Shown one piece after another: positions 50,501 through 59,500 of a stretch of DNA of 64,000 bases. Under the pieces are notes generated by a model. That model was not told where the DNA came from, ran no database searches, and saw only the letters and a program-made list of their open reading frames with translations. The stretch lies in contig NW_004624747.1 in assembly GCF_000247695.1 (NCBI RefSeq), positions 12,864,650 through 12,928,649 of the forward strand, given 5' to 3'. The number at the start of each line of letters is the position of its first letter. Within the stretch, counting starts at the first letter, position 1. Position numbers and translations under genes: made by a program. The DNA is from Heterocephalus glaber (lineage: Eukaryota > Chordata > Mammalia > Rodentia > Bathyergidae).

Positions 50501-53500
50501 TTTTTATTTGCTTATAGGGCATAGATAGCTCAAGATCCTTTATCTTAGAATGTGAACAATGCATATTCCTTCTTACAGAAAACATCTTTAGCTCAATTTG
50601 GTGTCATTGTCTTATCCCTATCCCTCCACCTAGTTGTTGATGACCAGGTGAAAAAGAGATGTCAATAATTACTTTAAAATACTGGGTGTGGTTTTGCACA
50701 TCTGTAATTCCACCAGTTGGAAGGCTGAGGCAGGAGGATTGCCACAAGTTTGAGGCCAGCCTGGGCTACATAAGTGAGTTCAAGGCCATAATGAGAACTT
50801 GAGTCCAAAAAACCCCCCAAAATAAATAAATCATAGCTAAATAACTAAGATTAATAGTTACTTCCCTACCACTTTTGGTGAATTCACATGTAATGAAAAG
50901 TTAAGTTTGTTGGCAAAACTATCAGGGGAAGTCTTGAGAGTTTCTCAGGAAGCCCGGAACAAAGAGAAGTTACTACTTCTCCTCACTTTGGTCTGGAAAA
51001 GCTCTAAGGAAGATGTAAGATTAAGAACCCAAGGGGTCCGGGGATTTAGCTCAGTGGTTTCGATGCCTGCTATGCAAGCGCAAGGACCCAAGTTCAATCC
51101 CCAGTACCAAAAAAAAAAGAACCCAAGGGGCCAGGGATTTAGCTCACCGGTTACATCGCCTGCCTTGCAAGCACAAGGTCCTGAGTTCGATCCCTGGTAC
51201 CAAAAAAAAAAAAAAGAACCCAAGAACTTTTCTCTGAGCTAGTCAGATGTGCTGCTGTCTGCCTCTTCAGACACAGGGATTAGAATCCAGTGGGAAAACT
51301 GTGATTGGAAAGACAATAGTATAACTACAGGAGGCACCATGTCTGCAGCTTCACTGTGTGTAAGTTGTACAACTTTAAAATTAGACCTGATCTTCACAGG
51401 GAAGAAACCTCATGACCCTAAGGCAAGAAATGATGTGAGCAGATTTTGACAGTGGCAGTGAAGAGTAAGAAAGGAAGGGGAGGAAGAAGGAAAGGACGCA
51501 CATCAAAGAAGGAAGAAGGGGAAGGCATGGCTAAGGTCTGCAGTAATGGTGAAGGGTAACACCCTAAAATAGCTACAAATTACATGGATAAGGTAGACTA
51601 ATCAATTGAAAACCCTAAATCTTTTGAAGATTGCCTAGAGGCATGTAAAAAAAAGTCCCGTCACTGAGCAGTTCTGAATCTTTCATGTTCATTTAGGGCG
51701 TGATGGGGTAGAACTAGCATAAGATGAGTGACAGAGCAGCAAGAGGGTGAGACTTTGTGACCTTTAAAGGCTCCTGCACGTTTTGGACAGTGATTCTGTG
51801 GTACACTGATAGAAAGTTCAGGAACAGACAAGCCATCTCCCTGTACTAGAGGAATATCAATGTAACCCTGAGGACCTGCCCTTTTTCTTCTCTACCTAGT
51901 CTGTTTCCCTGCCCCTCATCTTCTTATTTTACACAGTGCATCAGTCAGTCCCCTGACCCTCACTTCCACACATTCCTGAACCTCCTTTGTCCTTTTTAGG
52001 CCTGTTTCTCCTTTGTTGCCTTGATACTTCGAAGCATTCTGAGTTCACTCTTAAGCCCATGAACAACAGATCACCCCAGCCAGGTTGGATATACAAACAT
52101 GTTCCACATGTTCTCTCATCACTGTTTCCTGGCCTCTGTACCAGGGTCTTTCTACCTGCTAGCAACGAGTTGTATTAGTCAGCTTTCCATCACTATAATA
52201 GATACCAAGTTTTGTTTTGCCTTGTGGTTTTGGAGAGTCATCCATTATCAGTTGAGCTTGTGTCAGCACACCACAGCAGAGGCAGGTGGTAGAGTAAAAC
52301 TGCCCACATCATGGTCAGGAAGTGAGAGAGGATAAAAGACGGGCCTAGGGTCCTACTGTACCCTTGAAGGCACACTCCCAGTGACCTGAAGACTTCCTAC
52401 TACATTTTACCGCCTCCCAGTAGATGGCTAACACATGGGTTTTTGGAGACATTCAAGATCCAAACTACCCGATAACTATTGTTCCTCAGCCATCTGAGTT
52501 TATCCATAGTAATATCCTCCTTGCTGATTTATGACATTCGCTTCCTAAGATGATTTTGGGAGATCCTATTCCTTAACAAATAAAGTCTGAGTATACCTTT
52601 CGGTGCCCTAAACATTGTGCTTCAGTCATGCCTTTGCAACTGTGTTCATTACATTCATTTCAAATGGCATCAGTTTGTGTACATTTTACCAGTTTAGTTC
52701 TATTTTTATAAGTTTGCAAAAAAAAAAATTAAAGGTGGAGCCAGGTGGGTGTGGTGGCTCATGCCTGTAATCCCAGCACTTCAGGAAGCTGAGGCCAGAG
52801 GACTGAGAGTTCAAGGCCAGTCTGGGATACATAGACCCTGTCTCAAAAGAGAGAGAGGGAGCCTAGTAGAATGAGCATCCTGGAATATTATAAAGTTAAA
52901 AGAGAATATATAGTTTTGATTCTTCCTAGTTTTACTATCTTTTCAACTTTTCTTTGTTGTAGGGATGAGAATGCTAAACTCTTGTTTATGCAACACCAGA
53001 CACACACACAGTAGGAACTCATTGAGTTGATGAGTCCATAGCCTGCCAAGCTACTACATTTACCCATTTTGTTACATACATTGACAAGTTACCAACCTGT
53101 TAAAATCATATGCATCTGATATTTGGCTTTTCTTGTGTTTCTTGATTTTCTTAAAACAGCTTGGAATTTGAAGTTAATAGAACATAATTTTCCATTTTTT
53201 TCAGAAAATATTTTATTGAATGTCTGTCAAGTGCTGGGAAGCCACAGAATGACTAAGACATGAGTCCTGAGAGGAGCATGGTGGCGCAGGCCTGTAATCC
53301 CAGCTATTTGGGAAGCTGAGGCCAAAGGATTCCAAGTTTGAGGCTAGCCTGGGCAACTTAGCAAGACCTTGTCTCAAAATGAAAAGGGCTAGGGATAGAA
53401 TTTAGCACTCCTTGCGTTCAAACAACAACAAACAGTACTAACAAAAAAAAAAGGAAGAGAACTGAGGGCAGAAAGAAGCTCTTCATCCAAGCCCTGGTGT

Positions 53501-56500
53501 GGGTTCCAGGGATGCAGTGTACTGTGCCCTCAAGGTACTTCCATTGGAGTTGAGGAGATAGTACTTTTTTTTTCCTCTTGATTCTGTCTTATATTTCAGA
53601 TGTTGAGAGGTGTAAGGGAAAAAGGCAAATACTATAAAAAAGAAGTACAATTTTAAATATACTTCTGGTTGGAAACAGTTCGGTTCGCATATAAAAGCCT
53701 TCGGCAAAAGTTTGCTTCCATTCACAAACTCCACATCAAGCGACAAACACAACCACGGCCACCTTCCCCACACAAACACAAATGTAGCTATCTTCCCCAG
53801 AAGTGTAAAACAAATTAAATTTGTAAACCGCGGTGCCACTATGTAACTTGCAGTAAAGTCCATTTGGCATTGAGAAGCTCACCCTTGAGTAAAGACCTAA
53901 GAAAGATAAGGGAGTGAACCAGATGGATTTTGTGCTAAGTTCATTCCAGGTGGAGGGCACAGCAAGTCAAAAGTACTGAAATGGGGATATGCGAGGCAGA
54001 TTGGAGGAAGGCAGTGGGACTTGCCTGGCGGAAGTAGCAGGCGAGGGTGTGAAAGGTAACCCAGTGGGACCCTGCCAGCCAGTGTGAAGACTGGCTGGCC
54101 TGTGTGTGAAATGGGAAGTTGTTTAAAGGTTTTAACCAGACCAGTACAACCTGACTTGGAATTTAAGAAGATCAAGCTATGGTCTAGGAGCAAGTCCAGC
54201 ATCTGAGAATTGAGTTGAAAGCAGAGGTTCATCACTGTGTTTAGCGCTGAGAAGATCCCTGGCAGCCCCGAGGAGTGATGTCCATGAAGTGACTGACAAA
54301 GATGAAGCCTTTGTAGAACCAGTGTGAGAAAGAGTAGTTGGAAGTGATCTAGTCTTCAGATAACAGCGCCTGCAGGAAGATAATACATTCTGTAGGACAG
54401 ATGTCTCCAGTCTTAAACCATTGACAAAGGACTGCTCTACATTCAAAAAGATTAAAACACACACATAGTTCCTGGATTGGTTACTACTGGTTTAGACAAA
54501 CCCTATGTAAATATTCCAGGGGCTTTTAGAGAAATTTGATTAAATGAGATGAAAATTCACCAAAATAGAAACTACAGATTGACTTTAGAAAAGTAGCTTA
54601 TGTGACCTCATATTTATAAAATACCTAACGGCTGTTGTCATGACCCTCTCCAGCATGTTATACTACAGCAAGAAGGTTTTTCTAGGTGCCAGTCTCCACA
54701 CTGAGAAATAATTATTTTCTTTATAAAAATAAGTATGTAACTGGGCATGGTGGCGCACACCTTTGATCCAGCTCTCTGGGAGGCTGAGGCAGGAGAATCC
54801 CAAGTTGAGCCCAGCCTGGGCAAACTGTAAAAAATTTTGGATGTTTAACAGTGGTCTTACCTGTATTTTCTAGTTTTCTATAATGCAGTTACTGCTTTTG
54901 TGATAAGTATTAAGAACTTGAATTGGGAAGAAAAGAATTGGAGACAGCTTATGTCTACCACTTTTTAATAGACCTTTCCTATAAAACGACCAGAGAAATG
55001 AGAGGTAGCTAGAGAGATTTTTAGAACAAGTGTTGGATATGTGTGTGTTTTAAGGTAGACATATTGTGTATTCGTATATCGATAGGGAAAACTCCAGTAG
55101 AGAAGGGAGTGAATTGATAAAGCCGTGTCACTGAGTGAAGGAGGGGATGCAATCCATCTAGGGTCCAAGCTGACTTTAAACCAGGGTTGATGCCCCCACA
55201 GCAGGGGAGGGTGGCAGGAAACAAGAGCACGGGCCCAGACAAGCCTGGCCCAAGACAGCATAAGCCAGGTCTCTGACAGCTCAGCACTTGGATCCTAGCA
55301 GGTCCAGGTGGCCTCAAGCGAGCCCTTCACACAGTGGGCACAGGTGCCTGAAGCTGGAGTTTGCCACTCCTGCTTTTTGAAAGGATTGTGCATTCTGTTG
55401 GTTGATGAGCTGAAGATCTTATAGAAAGGGGATGAGCCCATCATGCAGGCACTGACTGCTGTCCGTGCTGTCTCCTCCCTAGCCCTGGCCATGGGTCTCT
55501 GCGTCGCCATGATCGCCTTCGTCCGCCTGCCGAGCCTCAAGGTCTCCTGCCTGCTTCTCTCAGGGCTGCTAATCTATGATGTCTTTTGGGTAAGTGTCTC
55601 TCTGGGAGACCCTGCTCCTCTGTGTGTCCTCTCAGAGCACTGACTGCTGATATCTGCCCACTCTTTGAGTGTCCAGAACCTCTTACCTGACCGCTGCCTT
55701 GGGTCCCTCTCTCTGGTCCTGAACTGTCTGTGTTCACAATGTATAGCCATGGTCTGCGCCTTCTATGGGTGGAACTGTGATAATTGGTGCCCTGTGTGAC
55801 TCCCAAGAGTGGAAGAGACAGCAGGCAGATGATGTGGCCTGCACCGAGCTCCTAGTCCCACTGTAAGGGAGTCTCTGGGGCTGGCTCTGAGACATTCAGA
55901 AACCTGCAGGCACATACAAACTACAGGGCTTTTTCTTCCTCCTCAGAAGCAAGCAGGAACACAGTAGTACTCTTAAGCTCTGCTCTTCAGAACAGAGAGT
56001 GCTGATTGCTGGACATGAGTTGCTTACAGCTCCCTCTGTTAAAGGTATGTCTCCACCTTGGCAGGTATTTTTCTCAGCCTACATCTTCAACAGCAATGTC
56101 ATGGTGAAAGTGGCTACACAGCCGGCTGACAATCCTCTTGATGTTCTATCCCGGAAGCTCCACCTGGGGCCCAATGTTGGGCGTGATGTTCCTCGCCTAT
56201 CTCTACCTGGAAAATTGGTCTTCCCAAGGTAGGATTGGCCTCCTGGGCCTCATCCCATGGTGCTGAACACTCCATCTTCCTGTGCACATCTGTTCCTTGC
56301 CTTGGTTGTCTTTTCCAGGATTCTGTACCTTAACTGAAAAGGACCATGAGCCATTGTACAAATGCAGTAAGGATGAAAGCAGTATCACTAAGTGATATGG
56401 GTGCTGTTATTACTGGTTAATGTTAATTGAACGACCATACTTTACAGCTATTCCTACTTTTTAAAGTTGGTGGGTGGGCCAGGGATTTAGCTCAGTGATT

Positions 56501-59500
56501 CTGCCACCTGCCTCACAAGTGCAAGGACCAGAGTTTGATCCCTGGTACCAAAAAAACAAACAAAGTTGGTGGGTATCCAGAGAGTCTGGATCCTTTTTAC
56601 TTCTGCAGCATTTGTAAAAATATGTTCTAATGGTAAAATTACATATTTCCTGGCAATTCAGTGTTGGCATAATGAATGTGCTCTTTAATCTGTGTGGTAG
56701 TCTAGTCCTGGTTTGCGGTCTCAGCAGTGAATGAATGTCTCACAAACATTTGCCTGAGATATCTAGAAGAGGCAGTACTCATGCACATCACCTGAGCTGT
56801 CACCTGCATGGTGCTCTCCTGGGATGCTGAGCAGTCAGGCTAGAGGCCCCTAGCAGGACATTTAATCTCTACACTCTCAAAAATTAGTGTCCAGCCAGTA
56901 GAGATTTCCATCTGCCATTCAGATAAGTTTTTTGACTTCTTAGAAAGCTGACACACTGCACCAAAGAAGTAGAAATTGGATCACAGCATATGGCATCCCT
57001 AACCTAGTACTCTGCATTTCAGCTCCACCGGCAGCCACTTCTCTATGTTGGGCATTGGAGACATTGTGATGCCCGGTCTTCTGTTGTGCTTTGTCCTTCG
57101 CTATGACAACTACAAAAAGCAAGCCAGTGGTGACTCCTGCGGGGCTTCGGGACCCGCCAACATCTCCGGGCGCATGCAAAAGGTCTCCTACTTTCACTGC
57201 ACCCTCATTGGATACTTTGTAGGTAAGAGAAGGCTGAGTGTGCAGCCAGTCCCTTCACGGGTTGTTCTCCAGCCTGTGAAATTAAGTCAGATCTTCTAGC
57301 TACAGATTCTGACCAGGAAAGCAGTAGCTCTGGTTACTGTTTAGACAACCAAAAAGGGCCCCTCCCAGCCCATGAGACATTTCATCCTCTCTGTGCTGGG
57401 TGCCTCTTCCCTTTCCAGTGGTACATCTGAGGAACACATAGGAAGACCGTGACCAGGGCCAGTCCTCAGAGCCAGACACATAACCACGTATGTTTGTGGA
57501 TTAGACTGTGTAAATCTCCCGTACAGTTTAATGGATGTCTTGTTTATTTCCTACTTTAATAAACAGACATTGGCCTTCATTAGTTCTCACATTTCTCTTG
57601 CCTCTGACCTTGAACTCTCTCAGGCTAGTTTTTCCTCAGCCAGCTCAACTACAGGCAAACAGAGAAAGTCGTGATTAGGCTAGGAATAGCAGTAACCTGT
57701 CCACATACTGTATACCGCTACCACAGAGAGAATGGAAAAGATCGCCTCTCACCTCTGTACCTTCTGCCTAACATTAGCACTGTCATCGGTAGCATTACAT
57801 ACACATGGGTTCATTTCAGTTAAACCCTGAGAGGAACCACCAAGTGGTACTCGCCCCATCAGGCAGATGAGTTCAGAAAGGTGAGATCCTCACTCAAGGC
57901 TACAGGGCTATAGTAAGGAGCAGAGCTGGAACCTGAACCAGGTTTTTTGCTTCAGATCCAGGAGACAGAGACCAGGCACAGTCAGGGCAGAAAGGAGATT
58001 TTAGACCTGGGAACCTGAGGTAGGAAGTGGGACTCGGGCCAATCACAGGGCCTTCAAGTTGCTGTGCTGTTGCACATTTCTTTAACTGCTTGAGGGCATC
58101 TCACACCCTAACCATGGACTGGACTTGGTCACAGCCAATCTGTACAACCTCAGGATTTTGCCAGGTGGCAGTCAGGTGACAGACTTACTTTCTTTTTGGG
58201 TTGGCCTCTGAGAGTCACCAATGTCTCTCCTCCTAGGTCTGCTCACTGCTACTGTGGCATCTCGCATCCACCGAGCCGCGCAGCCTGCCCTACTCTATTT
58301 GGTGCCATTTACCTTATTGCCACTCCTTACCATGGCCTATTTAAAGGTGAGAGAAACAGTTACAACCTGCAAAAACAGTAACTTGACATTGATCTTGGTT
58401 TTGGGTTATGTACTTTTCTTGCAGGAGGTGATTCTACTTAAGCCCCTGATCAAGACTAAGCTCTTGGGCTGGGAATTTAGCTCAGTGGCACCACACCCAC
58501 CTCGGAAGCACAAGGTCCTGAGTTCAATTCACAGTACCACACACACACAAAAAAGACTGAGCTCTTAATCTTGACTATGTTTTATATGATGGTCTGGCAT
58601 TAAGCAAACATCTTCAGATTCTTAAAGCCACTGACAGAAAATGTTTATGATTTTCTATACCACTTGATCATAAGGACTTAACTGAAACCACAAGAGTCTG
58701 GCTATGGAAACTTCCTGCTTTTAAAGCAGTATCCTAGGGCAGAAGATATAGCTCAGCAAGGCACTGGGGTCAATTTCCACCACCCAAAAAAAACTTTTTG
58801 GTTTAGAAAGAAGAAAAATTAATAGTATCAAAGCAGTGTGTAATAAAAACCAGATGCAGAGCCGGGGATTTAGCTCAGTGGCACCGTGCCTGCCTTGTAA
58901 GTGCAAGATCCTGAGTTTGATCCCCAGTACCAAAAAACAAAAAAACAGATGCAGAAGGTAGGCATACTACCACACACCTGTAATCTCAGCACTCAGGAAG
59001 CTAAGAGTGGAGGATCGTAAGTTCAGGGTTAGCCTAGGATATATATAGCAAGACCCTGTCTGAAGAAAAAACAAGTACAAAAACTGAATTTAGAGAGCAC
59101 ATTTTGAGCCAGGTGTGGTGGCACATGCCTGTCATCCTGACACTCAGGAGGCTGAGAGGCTGAGGCAGGAAGATCATGAATTCAAGGCCTGCCTGGAATG
59201 TGTAGTGAAACTGTTTCAAATTTTTTTAAAAACTTGTTTACCAGATATATGTTTTCTCATTTTACAGATAGGAAAAAAAGACTGAGTTTCATTAATTGCC
59301 CAAACTGTTAACTCACAAGTTAGAACTTGAGGGTAGAGTTTGAACAGTTTCTAAAAGCCCTCCCTTGCCCAAGAGCTTCTCTTCTGCAATCATGGGTTTT
59401 CACTGAGCAAAACTGGAATGCTTTTTGGTTCCCCACAGAAGCACTTGCTGAGATCCAGAATCAGAAAGGCCTTGAGCCTGTGTGTGCCTCATGTTTAAGT

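Larger units (their letters stand above)
43092..55482 (+). other. SPPL3: SPPL3 intron 6
   Basis: A 12.4 kb intron dense in repeats. It carries the E2F5 retropseudogene, a mariner-like element, a hAT-like fossil split by an L1 tail and many SINEs. The stretches 47850-48028, 49580-50370, 51240-52170 and 54180-54730 show no recognisable element. A purine-rich run GAAGGGGAGGAAGAAGG lies near 51470-51520. Confidence 0.85.

Noticed and set aside
53483..53863. 126-codon - strand open frame
   Set aside because: It lies in an old repeat-like stretch with no recognised domain or splice context.
55443..55643. Open frame starting 40 bases before SPPL3 exon 7
   Set aside because: It is exon 7 read through its acceptor and donor. 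The spliced exon 55483-55589 explains it.
57045..57299. Open frame starting at MLGIGD
   Set aside because: It is SPPL3 exon 9 read into intron 9, not a separate gene.
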